Below are positions 1 through 6,722 of a stretch of 6,722 nt of DNA, piece after piece. Below the pieces are notes generated by a model, which saw only the letters and a program-made list of their open reading frames with translations, was not told where the DNA came from and searched no databases. Positions within the stretch are counted from its first letter, which is position 1. Each line of letters opens with the position of its first letter. Position numbers and translations under genes: made by a program. The stretch is from Chloroflexota bacterium. Its GTDB lineage: Bacteria > Chloroflexota > Anaerolineae > Anaerolineales > Anaerolineaceae. Location of the stretch: assembly GCA_011053085.1 (NCBI GenBank), contig DSBE01000006.1, positions 1 to 6,722 of the forward strand. Direction: 5' to 3'.

Positions 1-146
1 AAAGGTGGGGACGCTAAAACAGCATACTAGATGTTGTGGTCAAGTAATCAAAAATCGGCGCATGTAGTATATAAATTTAGCTCATCTCACGCATTTCGAC
101 CTTTTTTCAGTAGAGTCATTTTTGATCTTAGCAACTAGCATAATTT
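1..146 (+). other. Leader region upstream of the first tubulin-like gene
   Basis: No gene can be supported here. All three + strand frames have stops before the first gene (for example at 28-30 and 65-67), so at most the tail of an upstream gene could be present. The stretch at 68-76 (TATATAAAT) is the best -10-like candidate, but no convincing -35 lies 16-18 bp upstream of it. CATAAT at 139-144 also resembles a -10, but it would start transcription inside the ribosome binding site. A promoter is therefore likely somewhere here or further upstream, but I cannot place it. Confidence 0.3.
19..37 (+). repeat. Short imperfect inverted repeat in the leader
   Basis: ACAGCAT (19-25) and ATGTTGT (31-37) can pair over 7 positions, one of them a G-U wobble, around a 5-nt loop ACTAG. 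No T tract follows, so it does not look like an intrinsic terminator of an upstream gene. It could be a small operator half-site pair or chance. Hairpins of this size are common by chance. Confidence 0.25.
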
Positions 147-152
147 AGGAGG
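147..152 (+). promoter_or_regulatory. Ribosome binding site of the first tubulin-like gene
   Basis: AGGAGG is a full-strength Shine-Dalgarno core. It lies 6 nt before the ATG at 159, which fixes that start codon. The larger context ATTTAGGAG (143-151) recurs exactly before the second gene. Confidence 0.9.
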
Positions 153-158
153 ATAACT

Positions 159-3100
159 ATGGCTAGGACATCTTTACTAATTGCACTTGGAGGGACAGGG
201 CAATGGGTCGCAACTTACTTAAAAAAGGACCTCATTGAATCAAGTAATGGGCAGATGCCCAGTAATGTTCGTATCTTAGCTTTTGATACAGTGGTAGAGA
301 CCACGGCTAAGGCTACAGGGCGTTCTTCTGAACAGGATGATGTGCGTGTAGGGGCGGTCACTCTTACGCCAAAGGAGGAGTTTATTCATCTTGGGGGCGG
401 TTTGCAAAAAGAAATTGAGGCGCTAGCGCGTGATGAGGATGCCTTGCCTTACATTAGCGCTTGGTTCCGTGCCCGCGATTGGTTGAAACTACCTGCGGGT
501 GCATTGGGCCTGAGTTATGGTGCTGGGCAGCTGCGTCAAATGGGTAGGTTCTCTCTATTTATGGATCTGAAGGCTCCCAATCTTTCAAAAGTCTGGACAT
601 CTCTTAAGGCTAGTATTGACGCTCTTGAACGTGAGATGTCTGCTGGTGATAGAATGGACATTAATATTGCGTCTTCCCTGGCTGGTGGTACTGGCTCTGG
701 AATGTTCATTGATTTCGCATTGCTTGCACAGCATTATGCGCGAACCGTGCGTCGTTTGAATATTCAGGTGCGTGGATATTTTGTACTGCCAAGAGCCTTT
801 ACTGCTAATCCTGATGATGATATGAAGGCACGAACATTCACCGCTTGGCGTGAGCTCAATCGTCTTATGGCTGTACGGGATGATTTTGCATTGCCGATGG
901 TGATTTATCATGCCAATGATCCTCAACTGCAAATCAAGGAGATTGATCATAGCTTGTTTGATGCTTGCTATATCATTGATGGGATGCGTGGTGGAACCAT
1001 GATATCTGGGAAACCCGAGGAGAGTGTGCATCCCATTGTAGCGGAGGCTATTGCTGCAGCTATAGATGATCGGGCTGGGCAAGTCTATATGGAGCATGTA
1101 GCAAATGTGGCTAAAGAGTATGTTAAAAACCCTGGAGTGCCGTTTTATAGTACGTTGAGCGCACACTCATTTAAAGTTCCTGTTTATTATGCGCAACAAA
1201 GTTTTACCAATAATCTTACTACTAATTGGTTGGAAACTCTGTTGAAACCGATTCGCGACAATCCTAGTAATCCGCTACAAATCACCCGTGTTGATGCTAC
1301 TAGCCCTCATAATCCAGTCAACACCGGGCGCAAAGAAGCTCTATCTTTGTTGGTAAATCCACAGAAATACGAGGATCATTCTAAAGTACCCACCTTATTT
1401 ATGGGAAGAATAGCAGAGATCCTTCAAGATGGTGGCGGAAACAATGCAGAACTTGTAGCAAATTACGCTAAGGGGGCCTGGGGCGGCAAAGTATGGCTGC
1501 ATGATTATACTGCTTTGGGCGAAAGGGCCGATATGCGACAAGTAATAGAAGATATTTCTCGTGAGGTCAAACTTAGAATCACTGATCAAGTCAAACTCAG
1601 CAAGGAAATCAAAGAGCCTACACAGCGATTTCCTAAGCGGGTTGAGGCATATCTGGAGAATTTTGTTCCAGAGCATTATGGGTTCCGTACTGTAACTGGT
1701 CAAGAGAACCGAGGTAGTTTTGGCGCGGCATTACTAAAATGTGGGCAGGCCCAAGTTCAGATTTTTCGGCAGATGGTGGATATCTGGGTACTGAGTACGC
1801 TTAATGGTGGGACCAAGAGCGGGCGATTAGGTTATGCCTATGATCTCATGGATGGCCTAGTTGAAGGATTCAACCAATTCTTATCCGGTTCTGGAAATGC
1901 TGAAAAAGGGTTTATGGATAAGGTACGAGATGAACGCCAGCGAATTTCTCCTAGGTTGAAGGTTGAAAGTGATCGTCAAAGTGCGAAACAGGCGATGCTA
2001 AAATATGCTGGAAAGAAAATCATCTTTGGCCTTATGGATGATCCTAAAGTGCAGGAGGTGCAACGTCGGTATATACAAGCAGAGCAGAAAGTCCTAGATG
2101 TTCGTAAAGATGAAATTTTACTGGACGTCGTGGAACAAACTGTGCGGGAGATGCGTGAATATGCCGTGCAAGTGCGTGATGAATTGGCACGCTGGATTTG
2201 GCTATTGGCTACTGGAGATGAGGCTTCTGGAGTGTCTGGCCTCTATAGCACTTTAGATGCTCGGCGTCGCGATGTAGAACAGACTCGACGGGCTGACGAA
2301 AAACTTGAACAGGCTCAGACCCGCGTTGGAGGCCTTGACGAATGGATGGCCGAGGAGCAATCTAAGGAAGAGGCGCAGGCATTAGCACGGTTGATGGAAG
2401 GGGTTGATTGGAGACTTTCGAATATGGAAGATGAGTTCAAATTGACCTTGCACATTGAGCCTAGGGATGAGCAGGCAGCAGAGATACAGCGTCCGACAGG
2501 AAAAGAGACTTTCGAGGCACGCCAGCATCTAACACAGCGCAATCTTGAAACTTTGCGGGGCTATGCTCGACGCCGGTTTAGCAGCTTACCACAGGAGACA
2601 CGTGCTATCCAGCATCTGTCCAAGAGTACGGCGCAAGAGGTGGCTTCGCAGATAGAAGCATATACAGCTCCACTTATGGAAGTAAGTCCTGTATTTGCGG
2701 GGGGGCCTGCCGTCTGGGCAGAATTGGTGGCTGTTAACCAAGATCAAATGGAGGCACGTGATCAAGAATTTCTTAAGGAGTTGGCCCGGCAATTGCGGAT
2801 TGATCGTAGTCAAGATCCGAATTCACCATTAGATTTGAAGGCGTTGGTACAAGTAGTTGATAGCGAAAATCCTTTCAAATGTATGGTTATTTCAACACAT
2901 GATCTTTATCCCGTGGAAGCATTTCAGGTATGGGGTGATTATCAAAAAGCATATCGAGATAACCAGGATATGCCTCCGCATTTGAACCATAATTTTCAGG
3001 CCGAGGTAAATGCTGCGGAATGGGAGGGCAAACTACACAAACGGCGTGGAATTGAATATCGCATTTTTCACCCATGGGTCGTTATGTTGCTTGAGCATCC

Positions 3101-3650
3101 CAAGCGATTGGAACAGTTCCTCTTTTGTTGGGCGTTAGGTTGGATCAAGTTGCACAGTGATGGGGCTTTGAACTGGTATGATTTTGAAATGCCTGGTCTT
3201 GCAGAAAGATATAAACGTACGTTCCGCTTGACCAAGCCGCAAGAGTCAATTCCTAGTTTATTCCAGGTAGCTCGGGCGTTTGTATTGATTGGTGAAGATC
3301 AGACGCCAGGGGCAAAATGGTTATTGGATTACGGGCACATTCACCAGAGCATTTTGGATGTTGAACGTAGTAAGCAACCCGAAGAATGGATTGCGTTTCT
3401 TGAAGCATTACTTGTACCTTGGGGCGAGAATGCTGGAGATCCCGATGAACAGGCTGTAATCCACTTGCTCTATCATCGCATTACGGAGCTCGAACTCAAA
3501 GCTCGAACTCAAGTAGAAAAGCCCAAAGGTGAACCGGCGAATTATGAGATTGCCTATACTGATTTGGCCAATGTCGCTGAATTAATGTTAGAGGAGCGAT
3601 TAGATAGTAAGCGCGATGATTTAGCAAGAAAGATGCGTGTCCGTAAGTAG
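159..3650 (+). CDS. Large tubulin/FtsZ-like protein with intact GGTGSG nucleotide-binding signature (Tubulin_2-type)
   Basis: This complete 1163-aa protein has a tubulin/FtsZ-superfamily fold at its N-terminus. Residues 6-17 form a first beta strand followed by the glycine loop GGTG (11-14). Residues 36-44 (NVRILAFDT) match the second strand typical of these proteins. A conserved GQLRQMGRFSLFMDL segment spans 123-137. The superfamily signature GGTGSG sits at 176-181 after a hydrophobic strand and should bind the nucleotide phosphates. Conserved helix ARTF..REL.RL (224-236) and strand FDACYIIDG (267-275) follow, and the fold probably ends near residue 365. I see no clear NxDxx(D/E) T7 catalytic loop, so hydrolysis is uncertain. 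The remaining 800 or so residues are mostly helical. Residues 580-800 are highly charged and coiled-coil-like (rich in R, E, Q, D). A second conserved block lies at about 903-1000. No signal peptide or membrane segment is visible, so it is probably cytosolic. It is about three times the length of FtsZ, as expected for the bacterial Tubulin_2-type proteins. The exact cellular role is unknown; GTP binding is inferred from the motif. Confidence 0.88.
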   Translation: MARTSLLIALGGTGQWVATYLKKDLIESSNGQMPSNVRILAFDTVVETTAKATGRSSEQDDVRVGAVTLTPKEEFIHLGGGLQKEIEALARDEDALPYISAWFRARDWLKLPAGALGLSYGAGQLRQMGRFSLFMDLKAPNLSKVWTSLKASIDALEREMSAGDRMDINIASSLAGGTGSGMFIDFALLAQHYARTVRRLNIQVRGYFVLPRAFTANPDDDMKARTFTAWRELNRLMAVRDDFALPMVIYHANDPQLQIKEIDHSLFDACYIIDGMRGGTMISGKPEESVHPIVAEAIAAAIDDRAGQVYMEHVANVAKEYVKNPGVPFYSTLSAHSFKVPVYYAQQSFTNNLTTNWLETLLKPIRDNPSNPLQITRVDATSPHNPVNTGRKEALSLLVNPQKYEDHSKVPTLFMGRIAEILQDGGGNNAELVANYAKGAWGGKVWLHDYTALGERADMRQVIEDISREVKLRITDQVKLSKEIKEPTQRFPKRVEAYLENFVPEHYGFRTVTGQENRGSFGAALLKCGQAQVQIFRQMVDIWVLSTLNGGTKSGRLGYAYDLMDGLVEGFNQFLSGSGNAEKGFMDKVRDERQRISPRLKVESDRQSAKQAMLKYAGKKIIFGLMDDPKVQEVQRRYIQAEQKVLDVRKDEILLDVVEQTVREMREYAVQVRDELARWIWLLATGDEASGVSGLYSTLDARRRDVEQTRRADEKLEQAQTRVGGLDEWMAEEQSKEEAQALARLMEGVDWRLSNMEDEFKLTLHIEPRDEQAAEIQRPTGKETFEARQHLTQRNLETLRGYARRRFSSLPQETRAIQHLSKSTAQEVASQIEAYTAPLMEVSPVFAGGPAVWAELVAVNQDQMEARDQEFLKELARQLRIDRSQDPNSPLDLKALVQVVDSENPFKCMVISTHDLYPVEAFQVWGDYQKAYRDNQDMPPHLNHNFQAEVNAAEWEGKLHKRRGIEYRIFHPWVVMLLEHPKRLEQFLFCWALGWIKLHSDGALNWYDFEMPGLAERYKRTFRLTKPQESIPSLFQVARAFVLIGEDQTPGAKWLLDYGHIHQSILDVERSKQPEEWIAFLEALLVPWGENAGDPDEQAVIHLLYHRITELELKARTQVEKPKGEPANYEIAYTDLANVAELMLEERLDSKRDDLARKMRVRK

Positions 3651-3705
3651 GATCGCATCTTTGAGAAATGCCCTATAGCGGCTTGAAAGCGATTTGAGTT
3701 CACTG

Positions 3706-3745
3706 GTTGGGGCAAGGAGCATCTATCCTACAACCTTGCCCCAAC
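3706..3745 (+). repeat. Perfect 12-bp inverted repeat, probable RNA stem-loop between the genes
   Basis: GTTGGGGCAAGG (3706-3717) and CCTTGCCCCAAC (3734-3745) are exact reverse complements separated by 16 nt. The stem can be extended outward by TCAC (3700-3703) and GTGA (3747-3750) across a small internal bulge. The stem is GC-rich and should be stable. No T run follows on either strand, so it is not a classic intrinsic terminator. It could be an attenuator, an RNA processing or 3'-end protecting hairpin that sets the ratio of the two gene products, or a copy of a dispersed palindromic repeat. Confidence 0.75.
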
Positions 3746-3770
3746 TGTGACGTTTGGCTGCTACATATTT

Positions 3771-3775
3771 AGGAG
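3771..3775 (+). promoter_or_regulatory. Ribosome binding site of the second tubulin-like gene
   Basis: AGGAG lies 6 nt before the ATG at 3782. Another ATG at 3777 is only 1 nt from the site and opens a 36-codon frame that stops at 3887, so 3782 is the real start. The preceding bases ATTT are the same as before the first gene. Confidence 0.85.
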
Positions 3776-3781
3776 AATGGA

Positions 3782-6722
3782 ATGCCACCTATATCAAAAG
3801 ACTCTTTGCACGGTTTTTCGCGGTTCTTGCAGCTTATTAGGAACTCATTTCATGTTATTCTCTTTGTCGTTTTCTCGGGTTTTTTAGTGATTTTACCCTG
3901 TCTGCTTAGTATCAGCAGCTTTTTTAAACGTAGGCAACTAAAGTCTTCCCAAGAAGAATCTAAACCTCAAGAACTACAGGATCTGGCACCATCTCAGATT
4001 GCTCCTTTGACAGCAAAAATGAGTTCCGAGTCTATGTTTCGTCAGTGGTTAGAAGGTAGCGCAAATTGGAGTCAGGAACTAGGGAATCTGGATTGGTTGC
4101 GCAAGCGACCGGTGTTATTCATCGGTCTGGGTGACTCAGGTCGTGAGGTAGTAGGCCATGTTGCAGACTATCTGCGGGGACGTGTTGGTGTTGACTGGAA
4201 GGCGGAGATTTCTCATGTGAGGTTTTTGTGCATAGGTGTCTCACAAGACAATCTACAGGGACACCTGGAACCTTCTTTGAGACAAGACTTAGATATTGCA
4301 GATGTGATTCTTGATCTTGGTCTTGATAAAAAACGTCGTCTTTCCTGGCACGAAGGTGTTAATTGGTTCGATCGGCAGTATCTTTCAAAACCAGGACGTG
4401 CAGTTGGTCGTTTAGCCGTTTTTGCCGATTTGAGAGAAGGTAAAGTGCAATCTCGTTTATGGTCGGCATTGGAATCTAGCATTGGAATGCTCAAGGAACT
4501 TTCTGTATACATGGTTTCGGATTCTTTCAATGACGAAAATAGCGGGTTGATTGCGGACGTGGCGCAGCTTATTCGTAGTAATTGGTCCACTCAAATTGCC
4601 CGGATGGCTTTGTATCTCGCAATGCCAAATGCTAATTGGCGAGATGATCTGACTCCTAAACGCCGTGGTGAGCGTACTTTTGCTACATTGCGGGAGTTAC
4701 AGCGGCTGCAACGCGGCACGGTTGTGCAGTGGCGTTATGCACCAGGGCTTGGACAATCTGAATTGGATCATAAAACAAGTGGACTTATTTTTGACGAGAT
4801 CTTTGTTTTTGATGGTGAAGGAGAAGAGGGGGGATACGACCTCAGTAAAGTGGCACCAGAAGAGGGGTTGCTTTCTACAATAGCCGGCTGTTTAATCACC
4901 TTGTTGGACGATGATCTTAGTAAGAAATTTTACGAACTATGGGCCAATCAGGCCAGTCTGCCCCTGCGAAAAGGTGAAGTTCCACGCGAGTTTGTGATTG
5001 GCTCAATGGGAAGCTATGCACTGCGTCTTCCCATTGATGAGACCCGTCAGCTACTGGCAGCAAGGTTGGTTCACAAAGTGCTTTTCGATCAAAAAAAAGG
5101 ACTCATCCCATGGGAAACTCTTGATGAGATGGAGGAATTTAGCGATCAGGGTCAAATACCTTATGTTGAAGTTGGAAAATCTCAAATAGAGCGCTTTATC
5201 AAAGAGTGGGGGCTTCCACAATATGTAAATGGGATATCTGTGGCAGCAGATATGCGCAAAAGCCTGTATGCTTACTTGGAATTCCAACTAAACCATGAGC
5301 GGGTATCTTTGCGCTGGGCGGAGAAGTTTTTGGAAGACCTTAGGAAGAATCAGCCTGTCTGGGAGACTGAGATTCAGAAATTACACTCATCTATTCAGAG
5401 ATGGCTCCAGGCTGTTGGCGAGGGGCAAGGACGGAAACGTGAAGATGTTTCTGCTGGTGGTTGGAGTTTTGGTGGTGCACAGGTAGCGCCAGTTGCAGCT
5501 GTCTCTTCGGTCAAGACAGGCCCTTTGTATCAGGTCTGGCGTTCAGAATGGGATAAGCGTTATCAGGCGGCTAAACGTGCAGAAAGGACACAGGCATATC
5601 AGTTACTTTGGCCCCCCCTCGAAAAAGCTGCTAGCCTTTCCAAAAAAGATGATTCAGTGGGAAATGTGTTGCCTCGGTTGCGATCCCGGCTGTGGTGGCG
5701 TTGGTTGGAGTCTGCTGGGCAACCTGAGTTGCGACTGTATATCTTACCCAATGATTTGAACACGAAAGATCTGCAGTCCAATCGCACGATACGCGAAGCA
5801 ATGGCGCAAAGTCCCGCTGCTTTTGGGTACACTTACAATAACATCCAGCAGATTGTGACCGATTTGCACAAAGCAGCCTTAGCGCTCACACAGGACTTGA
5901 CAGCTCATACACTGGAACCTTATTTATTAGGACGTGAGGTCGAATTAGCACAAGCATTGAAACGCAAATCTATGCCGCTGTGCCGCCGCAGGGCTATCTC
6001 TTGGGGTATTTCTGTAGAGCCTATCTATTATTTCTCTGGATCTTCTTCCGCGACAATTGAAAATCTCAAATCCGAACTAAGGAAATCGGTCGGCAGTGAT
6101 AATGAGAAATTCCAAGATATTGAGAGTGCAACCAAAACCGAGTGTCGCTTACTGCATGTTAAGCACACCTTACCCGTTCAGAGCACGGATGTTTATGCGT
6201 CCGCACTGAGTTATTATGAACCGCGAGTTTATCTTCATGTCTTCAAAGAAGAACAGCGCGCTGTAATTTGGGAAATTAAAGGAAGGAAAAAACTATCTCC
6301 TGGAGTGTGGGATAGAAAAATCCATGAAGGTGGAAACGGCCTGTGCTTCTCTCCGCAATTTGTGGAATTTTTGGCCTTGTATGAGGACGCTGTACGCCTG
6401 TTAGGGCGCTGCTTGGTTTACGATGTTTTTCAGATAGATCTGGACTTAGTTACTCTACTTCGGGGTAAATGCGACGTGATAGACTGGGAGCTAGACTCTT
6501 TATGGAATAAAGTTTTGCCAGAAGCTGTCAAGACTTTTATTCGCCTTCTGAAAGAAACGCCAACATTGCAGGAAAGTTTGGAACAGTGCATTGCCGAACA
6601 AAAAACCGAAGACTACCTAAAGCAAATTCAAAGATTAGATGAAAAGGTCCGTGAAATTGTCTATCCATTAAGCCTTTACAAGGATGAGCGCGATTGGTTG
6701 CGCGCTATTTACGCCCACGATC
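3782..6722 (+). CDS. Membrane-anchored tubulin-like paralogue with degenerate nucleotide-binding signature (3' end outside window)
   Basis: This reading frame is open for 980 codons and runs off the window. Residues 23-46 form one strongly hydrophobic segment with Pro39 inside, followed by KRR (49-51). This suggests a single membrane anchor with the rest of the protein in the cytosol. A polar linker (52-105) leads to a tubulin-like fold: VLFIGLGDSGREV (111-123) matches the first strand and glycine loop, HVRFLCIG (145-152) the second strand, VGRLAVFADL (208-217) the GR..LF.DL block, ERTFATLRELQRL (297-309) the helix, and IFDEIFVFDG (336-345) the following strand. All align with the upstream protein. 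The GGTGSG signature is replaced by DSFNDENSG (247-255), so GTP binding is probably lost or altered. After about residue 440 comes a helical extension with a Gly/Ala/Val-rich linker (559-576), a tryptophan cluster (637-641), and a C-terminal block (788-880) that again resembles the upstream protein (903-990). By that alignment I infer that roughly 70-100 residues are missing. Likely role: membrane anchor or regulator of the upstream tubulin-like protein. Confidence 0.85.
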   Translation, partial: MPPISKDSLHGFSRFLQLIRNSFHVILFVVFSGFLVILPCLLSISSFFKRRQLKSSQEESKPQELQDLAPSQIAPLTAKMSSESMFRQWLEGSANWSQELGNLDWLRKRPVLFIGLGDSGREVVGHVADYLRGRVGVDWKAEISHVRFLCIGVSQDNLQGHLEPSLRQDLDIADVILDLGLDKKRRLSWHEGVNWFDRQYLSKPGRAVGRLAVFADLREGKVQSRLWSALESSIGMLKELSVYMVSDSFNDENSGLIADVAQLIRSNWSTQIARMALYLAMPNANWRDDLTPKRRGERTFATLRELQRLQRGTVVQWRYAPGLGQSELDHKTSGLIFDEIFVFDGEGEEGGYDLSKVAPEEGLLSTIAGCLITLLDDDLSKKFYELWANQASLPLRKGEVPREFVIGSMGSYALRLPIDETRQLLAARLVHKVLFDQKKGLIPWETLDEMEEFSDQGQIPYVEVGKSQIERFIKEWGLPQYVNGISVAADMRKSLYAYLEFQLNHERVSLRWAEKFLEDLRKNQPVWETEIQKLHSSIQRWLQAVGEGQGRKREDVSAGGWSFGGAQVAPVAAVSSVKTGPLYQVWRSEWDKRYQAAKRAERTQAYQLLWPPLEKAASLSKKDDSVGNVLPRLRSRLWWRWLESAGQPELRLYILPNDLNTKDLQSNRTIREAMAQSPAAFGYTYNNIQQIVTDLHKAALALTQDLTAHTLEPYLLGREVELAQALKRKSMPLCRRRAISWGISVEPIYYFSGSSSATIENLKSELRKSVGSDNEKFQDIESATKTECRLLHVKHTLPVQSTDVYASALSYYEPRVYLHVFKEEQRAVIWEIKGRKKLSPGVWDRKIHEGGNGLCFSPQFVEFLALYEDAVRLLGRCLVYDVFQIDLDLVTLLRGKCDVIDWELDSLWNKVLPEAVKTFIRLLKETPTLQESLEQCIAEQKTEDYLKQIQRLDEKVREIVYPLSLYKDERDWLRAIYAHD
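3848..3919 (+). other. Predicted transmembrane segment of the second tubulin-like protein
   Basis: Codons 23-46 encode an almost unbroken run of F, V, I, L, G, S, C and P residues with no charge except His24 at its edge. It is bounded by Arg20 before and Lys49-Arg50-Arg51 after. The positive residues on the C-terminal side favour a cytosolic location for the large remainder. No signal-peptidase site is evident, so I read it as an uncleaved anchor. The upstream paralogue has no counterpart; its fold begins at residue 5. Confidence 0.8.

Larger units (their letters stand above)
3651..3781 (+). other. Intergenic region between the two tubulin-like genes
   Basis: This 131-bp gap contains no gene. 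It holds a strong inverted repeat (3706-3745) and the ribosome binding site of the second gene (3771-3775). The gap is short enough for cotranscription, but long enough to hold its own regulatory element. No convincing promoter hexamer pair was found. Confidence 0.6.

Noticed and set aside
221..227. A AAA AAG slippery heptamer near the start of the first gene
   Set aside because: It is in the right phase, but a -1 shift would stop within a few codons, giving a peptide of under 30 residues. Lys-Lys after Leu explains the bases.
585..1166. Long open frame on the - strand inside the first gene (193 codons)
   Set aside because: It is antisense to the conserved tubulin-like fold, its translation has no recognisable domain and an unusual composition (rich in His, Ser, Ile, Cys), and no good ribosome binding site was noted. 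The other minus-strand frames and short plus-strand frames inside both genes were rejected on the same grounds.
2699..2705. G7 run in the first gene, and a C7 run at 5612-5618 in the second
   Set aside because: Both are read through in frame (Ala-Gly-Gly-Pro and Trp-Pro-Pro-Leu). There is no sign of a frameshift or of a useful alternative product.
3706..3750. Intrinsic transcription terminator after the first gene
   Set aside because: The stem is strong, but no T tract follows on either strand and the loop is long, so I list it only as an inverted repeat.
3777..3887. 36-codon + strand frame starting 5 nt before the second gene's start
   Set aside because: Its ATG is only 1 nt from the Shine-Dalgarno core, it lies in another frame than the conserved protein, and its product resembles nothing. 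It is probably incidental.
1..6722. Mobile element, CRISPR array, tRNA or rRNA
   Set aside because: No terminal repeats, transposase motifs, regularly spaced repeats, or cloverleaf and rRNA signature sequences were seen on either strand.

Overview
The window holds two large genes in tandem on the + strand. The first is complete (159-3650, 1163 aa). The second is cut by the window end (3782 to at least 6722, 980 codons seen, no stop). A 131-bp gap separates them. Both start with ATG behind a good Shine-Dalgarno site, and base composition and codon use look alike across both genes. This is bacterial chromosome-type sequence of moderate GC. Very large tubulin-like proteins of this kind are known from Chloroflexota, cyanobacteria, myxobacteria and some Firmicutes, but nothing here fixes the phylum.

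Layout: 1-158 is a leader with a small hairpin, an AT-rich stretch and a strong ribosome binding site. 159-3650 encodes a soluble tubulin/FtsZ-superfamily protein with an N-terminal GGTG loop, a textbook GGTGSG nucleotide-binding signature, and about 750 residues of mostly helical, charged C-terminal extension. 3651-3781 contains a perfect 12-bp inverted repeat and the ribosome binding site of the next gene. 3782-6722 encodes a second protein that can be aligned by eye to the first along most of its length. It carries an N-terminal membrane segment, and its GGTGSG signature is replaced by DSFNDENSG.

Interpretation (inference): this is a two-component tubulin-like system. It pairs a cytosolic subunit that looks competent to bind nucleotide with a membrane-tethered, probably nucleotide-dead paralogue. 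The second could anchor or nucleate the first at the membrane, or form mixed filaments with it. From memory, two FtsZ-like families outside cell division have been described and proposed to act in membrane remodelling (Makarova and Koonin); this pair fits that general idea. No downstream partner is visible because the window ends inside the second gene.
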